This document shows positions 7,699-16,545 of a stretch of DNA of 64,000 nucleotides, one piece after another. The position numbers and the translations under genes are program-made. This stretch comes from a virus: positions 62,001-126,000 of the IMG/VR virus record IMGVR_UViG_3300014839_000005; one strand, written 5' to 3'. The notes beneath the pieces are model-generated. The model ran no database searches, was not told where the DNA came from, and saw nothing but the letters and a program-made list of their open reading frames with translations. Position 1 is the stretch's first letter, and every line of letters starts with the position of its first letter.

Positions 7699-8739
7699 AT
7701 GTCAAAAATACCATTTGAGCGTTTTATCATTACTTTTCTGATTTTGGGAAAAGATGTGGCATTTATTGTGTCTAAACTAAAAGAATTTCATTATCATATT
7801 GATCCAAATGAAGTTAGCGAACTTTTTGAGAATTTAAAACAAACAATATCGCCGAATTTAAAACTTAAACTTGATACGCAAACCCCATGGTCATTATCCG
7901 ATGAACAAGATCAACAATGGCTTAAGCAATTAGGCATATTTGAATATTATGATTATTTAATTAGAAGAACCGCAAACATTACTGGCGACCCGCCTCCTTA
8001 CTTTAAATGGTTTCGAGAAAGTCTTTGGATTCACGCCCATGAAGATGTGATGTCTATTATCAATATTTTTATATTTAATAAAGAACCGCTTGAATCAATA
8101 TCTGATATTATTTCATTCAGATATAAAAAGAAAATTGGTATTGAAGCATTAGAGTGCCATAAAAAAATATATTGGGATTGTGATATTATATCTGCCAAAG
8201 AAGCCTTATATCATTGTATACCATTTCGTAAAAACGCCCTTATTGTCAGAAATATAAAATTTGCCAATATTACAACAATTGTTAAATTAAATGAAGAAGA
8301 AGATGATGGTTCAGATACATCTTTTGTTTTCCATGATAGTAATTACATTAAGTGGAAAATAGGTTATAAAAAACTTACGGTTCCTGGAACTAAAGATTTT
8401 CTCGAACAAGTAAAACAAGATAGTTATTTCAAATACTATGAATCAATGATGATGTCTCAAAGTGTAGAAGTAGAAGAAGAAGCTGGTAATAATGATTTTG
8501 GACCATTTGATAAACGAGTAGTTAAAAGAAGGAATGTTGAAGAACAAAAGGCAAGAGCTGCCAAACACTGGTTAGAATTATATCTTAAGGCCAATGAATC
8601 AATGCCAGAAGGTGAGAAAAAAGGTGAAATAAATTTCTTTGAAAAAATGTCTCAGTTGTCATTGCAATTTGATGACGAAAAAATAATGACAATAGATGAG
8701 CTGCCTGATGTTCTTAAGGATATTAGTGGTGATAGGTAA
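7699..8739 (+). CDS. protein of unknown function upstream of terminase
   Basis: 346 aa from the ATG at 7699; an in-frame TTG at 7696 is less likely. No family recognised. Residues 1-50 are helix-rich, the middle contains Trp- and Tyr-rich stretches and the C-terminus is charged. Its stop lies two bases before terL. The position is where a small terminase subunit often sits, but the length is large for that and no helix-turn-helix is obvious, so the function is open. Confidence 0.75.
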   Translation: MSKIPFERFIITFLILGKDVAFIVSKLKEFHYHIDPNEVSELFENLKQTISPNLKLKLDTQTPWSLSDEQDQQWLKQLGIFEYYDYLIRRTANITGDPPPYFKWFRESLWIHAHEDVMSIINIFIFNKEPLESISDIISFRYKKKIGIEALECHKKIYWDCDIISAKEALYHCIPFRKNALIVRNIKFANITTIVKLNEEEDDGSDTSFVFHDSNYIKWKIGYKKLTVPGTKDFLEQVKQDSYFKYYESMMMSQSVEVEEEAGNNDFGPFDKRVVKRRNVEEQKARAAKHWLELYLKANESMPEGEKKGEINFFEKMSQLSLQFDDEKIMTIDELPDVLKDISGDR

Positions 8740-8741
8740 AT

Positions 8742-10403
8742 ATGGCATTAACCCCTGTCGATCTTGCTTGTGGTCTATTTTATATCGATGGTGCTCCATT
8801 ACAAATGCCCAAAGAGTCCATGAAGCATTTGTGGCCAATTTATAATAAACCATCCAGTTCTTTACTTCTTAAATTTGGAAGACAAACTCATAAAAGTACC
8901 ACCATCAGCAATCATATAGTTTTACCATGTGCCAAGTATGATAATTATCATGTGCTATATGTAGCTCCCACTGGTAATCAGGTTTCTGTTTTCTCTACTG
9001 ATAAATTAAACTCCAGTCTTCGTGGTTCCCCTGTTATTAAGGCAAATTATTTAAATCCTCAAACTAAAGATCAAGTTTATTATAAAGAATTATGTAATGA
9101 AAGTAAAATCTATTTACGTTCTGCATTCCACTCTGCGGATAGTTCTCGCGGTATATCAGCTGACGAGGTATGTATAGATGAATTACAAGATGTATTATCA
9201 GATCATGTTCCTATTTTACAACAAACAATGTCTCACTCTTTAGCTAAATGGAAAGAGATGTCTAAACGGGTTTCAAATTTACCAAGTCATTTATTTAATC
9301 ATAAAATTTATGCAGGAACTCCTAAGACTGTTGAAAATACTCTTGAGAGATACTGGGCTAATTCAACTCAAAATGAATGGATTATTAAATGTCTTCATTG
9401 TAATAAGTATAATTATATCAATGAATATAACGTAGGAGAAACTTGTTTAATATGCAATAAATGCGATAAACCGATATTTTATGAAGATGGCCAATGGATA
9501 GCGATGAATCCTAAGGGATTTATTGAAGGATATAGATTACCTCAAATAGTTCTTAATTGGATTAATGATAGGACCGATCCTAAAGCTTGGAGAATACAGG
9601 TAATTGAAACAAGGAAGTCATATTCATCCGAAAAATTCTTTAATGAAGTTTTAGCGCTTCCATATGCCAATGCTAAAAACCCATTGAACCCAGATGATAT
9701 TCATAGAGTCTGTAAAGATTATAATATGGTCGATACTCCCGAAAGTTCTAAATATATAGAAAATGCTTCAACAGTTTTTGCAGGTATTGATTGGGGTCAT
9801 GGGGATACAACTACAGGAACATCTTTTTCAATGTTAGCAATTGGTGCATATATACAAAATAGATTTAAACTTTTATTCATAAAAAAATATATTGGCAAAA
9901 TGTCTGACGCTTTATTACAAATAGATGATATGTATGCATTGATAAAAAGATACGGAGTTTCTTTTACAATGGCTGATTGGGGAGATGGTAGAACATCAAA
10001 TGCTGTATTAGTTAAAAAATTAAGTCCTAGAAATTTTGCCGAAGTATACGAACATGGTACTCAAGCTAAAAAAATTAAATGGGATCCAACAAAGGGTATT
10101 TATGTTATTAATAGAACTCAAGTAATGACCGATATGTTTATGGAGATTAAAGAAGATAAAGTTGATTTTTTTAACTATGAACAATTTGATCCTTTTAGAA
10201 TTGATTTTCTCAATATCTATTCTGAATATTCTGAGCAAACAAGAATGACAAGATATGATCATGTTGGAGCTGATGATGCTTTTCACGCTTATATGTTTTG
10301 TCGTTTAGCAGGTATGTTAATTAATGGAGAATTAAATAAGTATCTTGTTGGTGGTGAAAATACGTCTGATAATGACGAAGAAACTGCTATAGCATTACAA
10401 TAG
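8742..10403 (+). CDS. terL: terminase large subunit
   Basis: 553 aa, the DNA-packaging motor with ATPase and nuclease. Walker A-like GRQTHKST (46-53), Walker B VCIDEL (143-148), a Cys-rich insertion (Cys217, 220, 235, 238, 241) like a zinc ribbon, and nuclease acidic residues in GIDWGHGD (348-355), ADWGDGR and GADDAFHA. In the Walker A loop the usual Gly before Lys is His, which is uncommon. The gene is followed by a terminator serving the opposite strand. Family assignment is firm; phage subgroup is not. Confidence 0.92.
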   Translation: MALTPVDLACGLFYIDGAPLQMPKESMKHLWPIYNKPSSSLLLKFGRQTHKSTTISNHIVLPCAKYDNYHVLYVAPTGNQVSVFSTDKLNSSLRGSPVIKANYLNPQTKDQVYYKELCNESKIYLRSAFHSADSSRGISADEVCIDELQDVLSDHVPILQQTMSHSLAKWKEMSKRVSNLPSHLFNHKIYAGTPKTVENTLERYWANSTQNEWIIKCLHCNKYNYINEYNVGETCLICNKCDKPIFYEDGQWIAMNPKGFIEGYRLPQIVLNWINDRTDPKAWRIQVIETRKSYSSEKFFNEVLALPYANAKNPLNPDDIHRVCKDYNMVDTPESSKYIENASTVFAGIDWGHGDTTTGTSFSMLAIGAYIQNRFKLLFIKKYIGKMSDALLQIDDMYALIKRYGVSFTMADWGDGRTSNAVLVKKLSPRNFAEVYEHGTQAKKIKWDPTKGIYVINRTQVMTDMFMEIKEDKVDFFNYEQFDPFRIDFLNIYSEYSEQTRMTRYDHVGADDAFHAYMFCRLAGMLINGELNKYLVGGENTSDNDEETAIALQ

Positions 10404-10405
10404 CT

Positions 10406-10440
10406 AAAAAAAAGGACCACCCCTGGTGGAGAGGTGATCC
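10406..10440 (-). terminator. terminator of the 54-aa membrane protein gene
   Basis: On the minus strand GGATCACC (10440-10433) pairs with GGTGGTCC (10421-10414) with one wobble, followed by U8 (10413-10406) and AGCTA. The same U8-AGCTA end occurs at 2036 and 44442. Confidence 0.75.
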
Positions 10441-10482
10441 CATGAGCGCTTCACTCCCGATATTTTGGAAGCCGAGTGTCCT

Positions 10483-10647
10483 TTAGGCCCCTTTGTGCTC
10501 TTCCGCAGCGGGTTCCTGTTTCGCCTGGGCCGGTCTGGCCTGGGCGGTTTTGGGCATGTTTTTCTCGATGGCAATGCCAACGCCAACACCGGCACTGAAG
10601 CATATCGTGCAAAGCACGACGGTTGTAATAACGGGATGTCCGAACAT
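10483..10647 (-). CDS. small membrane protein (54 aa)
   Basis: 54 aa behind AAGGAG. Residues 5-27 are hydrophobic (VITTVVLCTICFSAGVGVGI), a likely single membrane segment. The C-terminal half is Ala/Pro/Gln-rich and charged. It has its own promoter box upstream and terminator downstream, so it is a real monocistronic gene despite its size. The region is GC-richer than its surroundings. Function unknown; a lysis or superinfection role is possible. Confidence 0.7.
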   Translation of the reverse strand: MFGHPVITTVVLCTICFSAGVGVGIAIEKNMPKTAQARPAQAKQEPAAEEHKGA

Positions 10648-10736
10648 AAATGTGACTCCTTATTTTTGACGTGAAAGTCTTATATGACTGTCCAGCCACC
10701 ACCAGACAGCCACATACTAAGCATTATTGCCCAGTA

Positions 10737-10771
10737 CATTATAGTTATACCACATAATGGGTAAAAATAAC
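10737..10771 (-). promoter_or_regulatory. 35-bp GTTATT/ATAAC box
   Basis: Minus strand: GTTATT, 17 nt, ATAACTATAATG, a perfect consensus copy. It lies 90 bp upstream of the 54-aa membrane protein gene. Confidence 0.7.
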
Positions 10772-10838
10772 AATTGAGCAGGAAAGGGTAAGGAAAGGGT
10801 AGACAACCAAGACCTACCCCTCCCTATTCTCACCCGCC

Positions 10839-10925
10839 TCAGTCTGATTCTGTCAATATATTGATGATTATTAACATAATCAGACTGGCACCGATGATAA
10901 AAAAGCCTCTTATAATCGTTTTCAT
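10839..10925 (-). CDS. 28-aa single-membrane-segment peptide
   Basis: ATG after GGAGG, then 28 codons and TGA. Residues 2-24 are basic then strongly hydrophobic (MKTIIRGFFIIGASLIMLII) and the tail is acidic, an N-in membrane peptide by the positive-inside rule. It has its own promoter box at 10958-10992. The small size keeps confidence moderate, but promoter, ribosome site and membrane profile agree. Confidence 0.6.
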   Translation of the reverse strand: MKTIIRGFFIIGASLIMLIIINILTESD

Positions 10926-10957
10926 AAAATCCTCCATAGACAAGTGATTAAAATGTC

Positions 10958-10992
10958 CTTAATTGTTATACCATATAACCGTTATAAATAAC
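10958..10992 (-). promoter_or_regulatory. 35-bp GTTATT/ATAAC box (variant)
   Basis: Minus strand: GTTATT, 17 nt, ATAACAATTAAG. Dyad and spacing match the consensus; the -10 part is degenerate. Directed at the 28-aa peptide gene. Confidence 0.55.
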
Positions 10993-11018
10993 TTATATTA
11001 TAAAAAAGGGAGGATTTT

Positions 11019-11396
11019 ATGCCATTTAAAAATAAAGCCCAGATGAGAGCTTGTTTTGCGAAGAAAAATGCCGGTACAGCTGGTAGTTGGAACTGTGAAG
11101 AGTGGGCTAAACATACTCCAAATCCAAAATCCCTACCCGAACATTCCAAAAAAGCATTTGATATCAATTTTATACAATCTCCAGAGTTCGTAAAAATAGC
11201 AAAAAAACTATTTAACCCTGATAAAGCTCCACCCGTACCAGAAGTAGAGTTGGAATCAAGACAGACTGCTCCATTAGTCCAGGATGTTATATCTAAAAGA
11301 GTGGCTAAAAGAGAAAAAGCATCAAAAATGCCTATGCAAAAACAGGCGTCAATGGGTTGGGAATTGGGTGTTACTATTGTTAATTGGGCAAAATAA
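11019..11396 (+). CDS. small conserved-type phage protein with Cys/Trp N-terminal region
   Basis: 125 aa behind GGGAGG. The N-terminal region (FKNKAQMRACFAKK then WNCEEWAKHTP) has the look of short phage proteins with K-x-Q-x-R-A and EEWAK patterns; a related pattern occurs at 15761-16255. A motif-like stretch (SPEFVKIAKKL) lies near residues 54-64. Its 3' end overlaps the convergent minus-strand gene by 17 bases. Function unknown. Confidence 0.65.
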   Translation: MPFKNKAQMRACFAKKNAGTAGSWNCEEWAKHTPNPKSLPEHSKKAFDINFIQSPEFVKIAKKLFNPDKAPPVPEVELESRQTAPLVQDVISKRVAKREKASKMPMQKQASMGWELGVTIVNWAK

Positions 11397-11793
11397 GACC
11401 TGATGGTGTAGTTTTGTGTGTTTGCTGATATGCAGGTCTATTTATATCAAGTTTTGATTGAATTATCATACTATCTTCACCTTTATGCGCTAATCCGGCA
11501 TCATTAACGATCTCTTGAACTGTTTTTTCAAACAGTTCTTCGTATTTTTCAACTGACATTTGTATCATTTCAAGAGAAGCTTTTCTGAACTCACTAATGA
11601 GATTGCGTTTTATCTCGACCAAGGCGTCATATGGAAGGCGATCAGGAGTTTTGCTTTTTTTAATAGCTATTTCGAACATTTTTGCAACATAAATTTTAAA
11701 AATATCTTCCAAAAGCTCTTTTTTGTTGAGTTTTGGATCAGCATTGTTGATAGAATTTTCAAGATCTGTTTGGAAATTGTATTCTGTTGACAT
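11380..11793 (-). CDS. helical protein of unknown function
   Basis: 137 aa, mostly charged amphipathic helices (residues 20-105), consistent with a coiled coil. No family recognised. It is alone on the minus strand among + strand head genes and overlaps its convergent neighbour by 17 bases. No consensus box was seen upstream at 11794-11830. Confidence 0.6.
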   Translation of the reverse strand: MSTEYNFQTDLENSINNADPKLNKKELLEDIFKIYVAKMFEIAIKKSKTPDRLPYDALVEIKRNLISEFRKASLEMIQMSVEKYEELFEKTVQEIVNDAGLAHKGEDSMIIQSKLDINRPAYQQTHKTTPSGLILPN

Positions 11794-11939
11794 TGAGCCA
11801 CCCCTGGTTAATGTGTATTAATAATATAGCATATAAGATTTTGTCTTTCAACTAATTATTTGATAAAAAACATCATTTTAATTATATTCTAAATAGGTCT
11901 TCCTTATTTAATTAAAACATATTATAATTTATATATATT

Positions 11940-12131
11940 ATGATACAAAAATTCCTACCTTACTTTAAGCAAGAAATCATAAAAATCGCAATGAGTCCTA
12001 GCGTTGTAAAGCCATCTCTTAATGCTATATTAAGAAAACCTGGTTTAAAAGGTGTTTCAATTGGTGGAAAAATAAGAAATTCTATAGTAAATCGAATTAG
12101 TAAAGTTGAAGCTCCTGTAGGCGTTGTGTAA
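11940..12131 (+). CDS. short motif-bearing protein
   Basis: 63 aa. N-terminus IQKFLPYFKQEIIKIAMSP is a divergent copy of the recurring motif; the rest is basic. There is no clear Shine-Dalgarno and the upstream region is very AT-rich with a TATTATAATTTATA stretch, so the transcript may begin close to the ATG. It starts the run of head genes reaching 24.5 kb. Confidence 0.55.
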   Translation: MIQKFLPYFKQEIIKIAMSPSVVKPSLNAILRKPGLKGVSIGGKIRNSIVNRISKVEAPVGVV

Positions 12132-12145
12132 ATAAAAGGAAAAAT

Positions 12146-12835
12146 ATGCATATTAAAATAGCTTCATTACAATCATTCAATACTGAGATGATTAAAATAG
12201 CGCTTCCAGTCCCCGCTCCTGCAGAACATGCAGTAGCTTCAATGATATCTCCTATAGCACATACCCTTGCTGGAAAAAGTAGTTATATGGGAGCACCATC
12301 AATTCAGGGTGGAGTGATGAGGGGGCTTTCAAAATTTCAAAAAGGCGCTGAAAATGTATTTTTTGGCAAAAATCCAGTAATGAGGCCTGGAACGCAAAAA
12401 CCCCTTATGAATCTTAAAACAGGACAACCACTTTTAGAACCAACTATTGAAAGAAAATCTATCGGGAAAACAGGTTGGGCTGCCGACTCTCAAAAAGTAC
12501 TTAATGCTGAGAAAGATACTCCACTAAAACCAGGAGTTAAAAGAATTGAGGCATCAAAACGTGCTGCTACTCCAATTACAGATCCAAATACTGGTCATCC
12601 TATAGCGACCCCACAAAAAGGACAAGTAGTGATGAGTCCCAATTCTGGAAAGCCACAATATCGTCAAGGATGGCGCACTGCCGGTAATGTAGCTAAAGGC
12701 GCGGCAGGTGGAGTGGCGTTAGGCGCAGGAATTCTTGGAGCTGGAACTGTTTGGGGAGGACTCACAATGGATCCTGCGATGAATGCATCATTTTCTGGAG
12801 AGGGCCCCTCTTCTCAAGGGCCTATGTTTGGATAA
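12146..12835 (+). CDS. motif-bearing virion-type protein with C-terminal Gly-rich segment
   Basis: 229 aa after AAAAGGAAA. Motif near residues 10-20 (SFNTEMIKIALP), a Pro/Lys-rich middle with repeated short phrases of the type PNTGHP and PNSGKP, and a Gly/Ala hydrophobic segment around 180-205. No family recognised; probably an internal virion protein. Confidence 0.65.
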   Translation: MHIKIASLQSFNTEMIKIALPVPAPAEHAVASMISPIAHTLAGKSSYMGAPSIQGGVMRGLSKFQKGAENVFFGKNPVMRPGTQKPLMNLKTGQPLLEPTIERKSIGKTGWAADSQKVLNAEKDTPLKPGVKRIEASKRAATPITDPNTGHPIATPQKGQVVMSPNSGKPQYRQGWRTAGNVAKGAAGGVALGAGILGAGTVWGGLTMDPAMNASFSGEGPSSQGPMFG

Positions 12836-12838
12836 TAA

Positions 12839-13828
12839 ATGTCTGATTTAGCAGATAAAATTAAAGAAGCTGCACATTTGGTATCCGAAGATTACCTGCT
12901 TAATCATATTAGTATGAATGATTCTATTTTTTTAAGATCAAGTAATGAAGGTTTTAATTCTGAAATAGTAAAAAGAATATGTGAATTAGCAAATCAAAAT
13001 GTTTATCTTTCATTGTTTAATGATCCTTCTATCAATAAAGCTAACATTCAATTTGAATTAGCAGATTATAGTCAAATATCAGATAAACTTCAAAAAAGTG
13101 AGAATGACATGAAAGAATATAAGCTTGTTCCGAAAGGATTCAAAACGCAGTTAGCTTTTGATAGAGCTAAAAAAGAAGCGCTGAGTCAAGTTGACTTTCA
13201 GCAAAAGAAATTAGCATCACTAGATGAGTTGCAATATGGAAAACATAAATTTGAGGCTTTATTAAATAGTCTTGAAACTATCAAAGTCGCCTCTGAAGAT
13301 GATGCTAAAGAGGCCTTTGGAAGATTATTTAATGATTCTAAACTTCTTGTTGCTCAAGGTGACTCAATTGCTGATATGGCTAAGATAGCTATGCGGCATG
13401 TAAAAGATTCTGGTTTTGAAATGATTAAAATCGCAAGAGCTTATGATCTTATTTCAACTGAATTAAAAAATAATGGATATACTGTAAATGAAGAATTAAC
13501 TAAAATGTCATCTCTTGCAATTAATAAAGAGTCTAAACTTTTAGAACCATCAATGGATTATATAGTTGGTATTGAAAAAGTTGCTGCATTACACGAGATG
13601 TGTAAAAATGTTAAAGCAACAATTGACATGTTTGATCAAGCAATTGAAAAAACTGCAGCAATTCCTAAAGTTGTTACAAAATTGCCTCAGCAAATTAAAG
13701 ATTATGGTAAATATATTGTAACTCATAAAAAAGATATTCTTACTAATCAGGGAATTGGACTTGGGCTTGATGTAGCAGCTGGTGGCCTTGCTGGTCATGC
13801 AGCCGCTCAGCATCACAATAAGAAATAG
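12839..13828 (+). CDS. helix-rich virion-type protein
   Basis: 329 aa, ATG three bases after the previous stop. Mostly helical and charged, with hints of the motif (FNSEIVKRICEL near 39; FEMIKIARAYDL near 195) and a Gly/Ala C-terminal segment (LGLDVAAGGLAGHAAA). No family recognised. Context suggests an internal head protein. Confidence 0.7.
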   Translation: MSDLADKIKEAAHLVSEDYLLNHISMNDSIFLRSSNEGFNSEIVKRICELANQNVYLSLFNDPSINKANIQFELADYSQISDKLQKSENDMKEYKLVPKGFKTQLAFDRAKKEALSQVDFQQKKLASLDELQYGKHKFEALLNSLETIKVASEDDAKEAFGRLFNDSKLLVAQGDSIADMAKIAMRHVKDSGFEMIKIARAYDLISTELKNNGYTVNEELTKMSSLAINKESKLLEPSMDYIVGIEKVAALHEMCKNVKATIDMFDQAIEKTAAIPKVVTKLPQQIKDYGKYIVTHKKDILTNQGIGLGLDVAAGGLAGHAAAQHHNKK

Positions 13829-13836
13829 CAATTCTA

Positions 13837-14532
13837 ATGAATATCGCTCATATATTAACAAAACCATTATTAGCAATTACTCCTGATAAAGAAATAGGAT
13901 ATGGTCCATGGCATCAATTAGGTCTTGGAGCGTTTTTGGGAGGTGCTCCTGTTGGAGCTGCTGCATTAATGAAAAGGCCTTTAAAATCAGCTATCCCTAC
14001 ATCTATAGCTGGGTTAGCACTTGGGATTAGTGCATTGCCACTGCACAATGCTCTTGTAAAATATAAACAGGAACAAAAATTAAAAGAATTTGAAAATGAA
14101 TTAACGCAGCATTTCTTCCCAGAATCAGATCCTGGAATTCATGTAAAAAATATTTTTCATACAATGTCTAATATTAAAGCTTCTATACCAAAAGGTTTTT
14201 CAAAAGAAGCAAAGTTAATAAATAAAGTTTTAGACAAAGCTACTGAATTTGCTGGAAAAAGTACTTGGAGCGGCGCTAAAGCAATAACAAGATCACTTTT
14301 TCCTTTAGAAAAAAACGCTCCTCTTGGAGAAAAGATATTAGGTGGAGCAGTAAAGGGAACAGCAATTGGTGCGGCAGGATATGGAACATATAAAGGTATA
14401 GATTATCTTAAGAAAAAACAACCATATAATTATACTACCATGTTAAGAAATAATATTTTACATGGAAAAATTCAACCATCTGAATTAAATAGCAATGAAT
14501 TACAAGAAGTAAAAAGATTAGGTATGAAATGA
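13837..14532 (+). CDS. virion-type protein with several Gly-rich membrane-like segments
   Basis: 231 aa. Hydrophobic Gly/Ala segments near residues 28-70 and 165-185 alternate with charged helices. The stop overlaps the ATG of the next gene (ATGA). No family recognised. The profile would fit a protein entering a membrane during DNA ejection, which is inference. Confidence 0.65.
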   Translation: MNIAHILTKPLLAITPDKEIGYGPWHQLGLGAFLGGAPVGAAALMKRPLKSAIPTSIAGLALGISALPLHNALVKYKQEQKLKEFENELTQHFFPESDPGIHVKNIFHTMSNIKASIPKGFSKEAKLINKVLDKATEFAGKSTWSGAKAITRSLFPLEKNAPLGEKILGGAVKGTAIGAAGYGTYKGIDYLKKKQPYNYTTMLRNNILHGKIQPSELNSNELQEVKRLGMK

Positions 14533-14783
14533 ATATTCAAGATATTAAATCATTTTCAAATGAATTAAGAAAAATAGCTGGTATTGGTAAAATTATTGGA
14601 GGAGTAATAGGAGGGGGTTTTGCCGGCTTATCTGTATTAGGCGCTCATAATGCCGGTAAACAAAGTGCTATGAAATTGGGAAGAGGAAATGCCCCATTAC
14701 CAATTCAACCTTCTCAAAATATTTTACGAAAAAATCCTTTAGATAAAGGTATAGGAACAAGTGAAAATATTGGCAGTTTTTAG
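14529..14783 (+). CDS. motif-bearing Gly-rich small protein
   Basis: 84 aa, start overlapping the previous stop. Motif IQDIKSFSNELRKIAG at residues 3-18, followed directly by a Gly-zipper-like segment (about 19-45). No family recognised. Confidence 0.65.
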   Translation: MNIQDIKSFSNELRKIAGIGKIIGGVIGGGFAGLSVLGAHNAGKQSAMKLGRGNAPLPIQPSQNILRKNPLDKGIGTSENIGSF

Positions 14784-14803
14784 ATATATTAAAAGGAGTA
14801 TTT

Positions 14804-15412
14804 ATGTTAATTAAAGAAGCTGTACAAAGTTTATATGATAAGAAACAAATTACAGAGCAGGAGTATAAACTTTTAAATGACAATCTTCCAGAATTAGAAA
14901 AAACAGCCGGTGTGACAATTCATATTCCTGATGCCGAAGCACTACTAGGTGGACTAATAGATGCGGATGGTAGTGCCCCACATCTTATGAAAAGTATTTG
15001 GGAAATTGCTAAACAAATTGCCGCTGGTGGCGCTGTAGCTACTGGTGGAGTTCTTGCTGGAGTAGAATTAGATAAGTATCTTAAATCAAAGCGTGATATT
15101 GAGAATTCTTATAATACTATGAATGAAAAAGTTCCAGCTCTTACTGAATATCCTCAGGATAAAATTAAAGATTATTTTGAAGTTATTAAAACATTTTCTC
15201 CACGATCAGCTTCTAATCCTTTAGTTGCCGGTGCTCTTGTTCACAAAATGCTGGAATTTGGTGGAGTAGATCATAAACTTGTTCAAGATCTTGCCAGGAT
15301 GGAAATGCCACAACAAAGTCTTGTATATGAATATGCAAAATCTGGTCTTGGCGGATTAGCACAACCTCCAAAGTTTGATAAATATGAACATGACCAGTCC
15401 TGGAATGATTAA
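14804..15412 (+). CDS. virion-type protein with Gly-rich segment
   Basis: 202 aa behind AAAAGGAG. A motif-like region LNDNLPELEKTAGV sits near 26-39, and a Gly/Ala hydrophobic stretch near 72-90. The remainder is helical. No family recognised; same inferred class as its neighbours. Confidence 0.65.
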   Translation: MLIKEAVQSLYDKKQITEQEYKLLNDNLPELEKTAGVTIHIPDAEALLGGLIDADGSAPHLMKSIWEIAKQIAAGGAVATGGVLAGVELDKYLKSKRDIENSYNTMNEKVPALTEYPQDKIKDYFEVIKTFSPRSASNPLVAGALVHKMLEFGGVDHKLVQDLARMEMPQQSLVYEYAKSGLGGLAQPPKFDKYEHDQSWND

Positions 15413-15743
15413 AACAACTTATAAAGCATTTAAAGAAGAACTTTTCCTTGAGAAAAATGCTGATGCATTTAATCTTATTGGGAAACTAGTGTCAAAGGGA
15501 GCAAAGGCTGCATGGGAACACCCTAAAACAACGCTAGGTATTATTGGTGGAACTGTTGCGGCTGATATGATTGGAAGATCTTTATTTCCAGCTTTAGTTG
15601 TCGCCAATCAAGCCGATCAAACAGTACATCTTGATAGCCAAAATTCTTTATTGAATGATATACTTATGCAGGAACGAATAAGAAATATAAAACCTAGACC
15701 TGTTACTCCAATGTACAGGCCAATACAACGTCCTTTAGTTTAA
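15405..15743 (+). CDS. motif-bearing small protein
   Basis: 112 aa from the ATG at 15405, which overlaps the previous gene and puts the motif (YKAFKEELFLEKNA) at residues 6-19; upstream in-frame ATGs lie within the preceding gene. A hydrophobic Gly/Ala segment spans about 43-62 and the C-terminus is Arg/Pro-rich. Confidence 0.6.
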   Translation: MIKTTYKAFKEELFLEKNADAFNLIGKLVSKGAKAAWEHPKTTLGIIGGTVAADMIGRSLFPALVVANQADQTVHLDSQNSLLNDILMQERIRNIKPRPVTPMYRPIQRPLV

Positions 15744-15760
15744 TTAATTAAGGAGCAAAT

Positions 15761-16255
15761 ATGCCATTACCATTATCTCAAATCGGCGGAGCTGTTAAAA
15801 GTTTTGTAAAACCAATTGGTCAAGCTTTTCAGGGATTGGGTGGAGGACAGAAAGCAGCTATTGGTTTAACTGGCGGACTTCTTGCTGGAAAAGCTTTAAG
15901 CGGGGGGCAAAGAAATACTACTATTAACAAATTATCATTTGATGAAATTTCTGAGAATGCATTTAAAGATGAACTTCAGAAAATAGCTAAGAAAACTCAT
16001 CCAGTTTCTAAGAGCCAAGAACGTTGGGCTTTTGCCGCTGAAGAACGCGGGGAACTTCCTAAAGGGAAAGCAGAAAAATGGGCAAAGAGAGCAAAGGGTA
16101 AACATCTGCCCGAAAAAACCGCGTCTGATGAAATTACTGATAAAGCTTTCATTGAAGAGTTAAATAAATTGGCATCTGAAAAAGGGTTGAAAAAGCTTAT
16201 TAAAAAAATTCATAAAACACATCCAGAAGCTTTTGCAGGAATTGGTGCAAAATGA
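15761..16255 (+). CDS. protein with two internal copies of the virion motif
   Basis: 164 aa after TAAGGAG. A Gly-rich N-terminal half is followed by the motif twice: FDEISENAFKDELQKIAKK near 61-80 and DEITDKAFIEELNKLASE near 126-143. Between them a basic SKSQERWAFAAEERG region resembles short conserved phage proteins. Two copies in one chain suggest fusion or that the motif can work internally. Confidence 0.65.
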   Translation: MPLPLSQIGGAVKSFVKPIGQAFQGLGGGQKAAIGLTGGLLAGKALSGGQRNTTINKLSFDEISENAFKDELQKIAKKTHPVSKSQERWAFAAEERGELPKGKAEKWAKRAKGKHLPEKTASDEITDKAFIEELNKLASEKGLKKLIKKIHKTHPEAFAGIGAK

Positions 16256-16524
16256 TTAACCTTGAAAAAATAGTTCAAGATGCTTTTATAGATGAACTTC
16301 AAAAACTTTCTAATGAAGAATCTCAACTTGAGCGAGGCATTGAGGTTGAAAAAGAACATTTGCCTACAGTGAAAAAAATACAGGCTAGTATTAAAGATGG
16401 TAAAATTACAATGCCTCATAAAAAGATATATGAATCTATTGCTGAAGATCATTTAAATGAGGAAGATAACCCAAAACGAAAACAGTATTATACATTACTT
16501 AAAAAATTTGTAGATCCAAGTTAA
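16252..16524 (+). CDS. motif-bearing small helical protein
   Basis: 90 aa, start overlapping the previous stop (ATGA). Motif INLEKIVQDAFIDELQKLSN at residues 2-21, then a charged helical body without a Gly-rich segment. No family recognised. Confidence 0.65.
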   Translation: MINLEKIVQDAFIDELQKLSNEESQLERGIEVEKEHLPTVKKIQASIKDGKITMPHKKIYESIAEDHLNEEDNPKRKQYYTLLKKFVDPS

Positions 16525-16545
16525 TAAATATTTTAGAAAATTAAA

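Noticed and set aside
10404-10702. Minus-strand frames of 63 and 83 codons overlapping the 54-aa gene
   Set aside because: The third frame has a good ribosome site, a membrane segment and ends before the terminator; the others are shadows with odd composition (Arg/Cys/His-rich).
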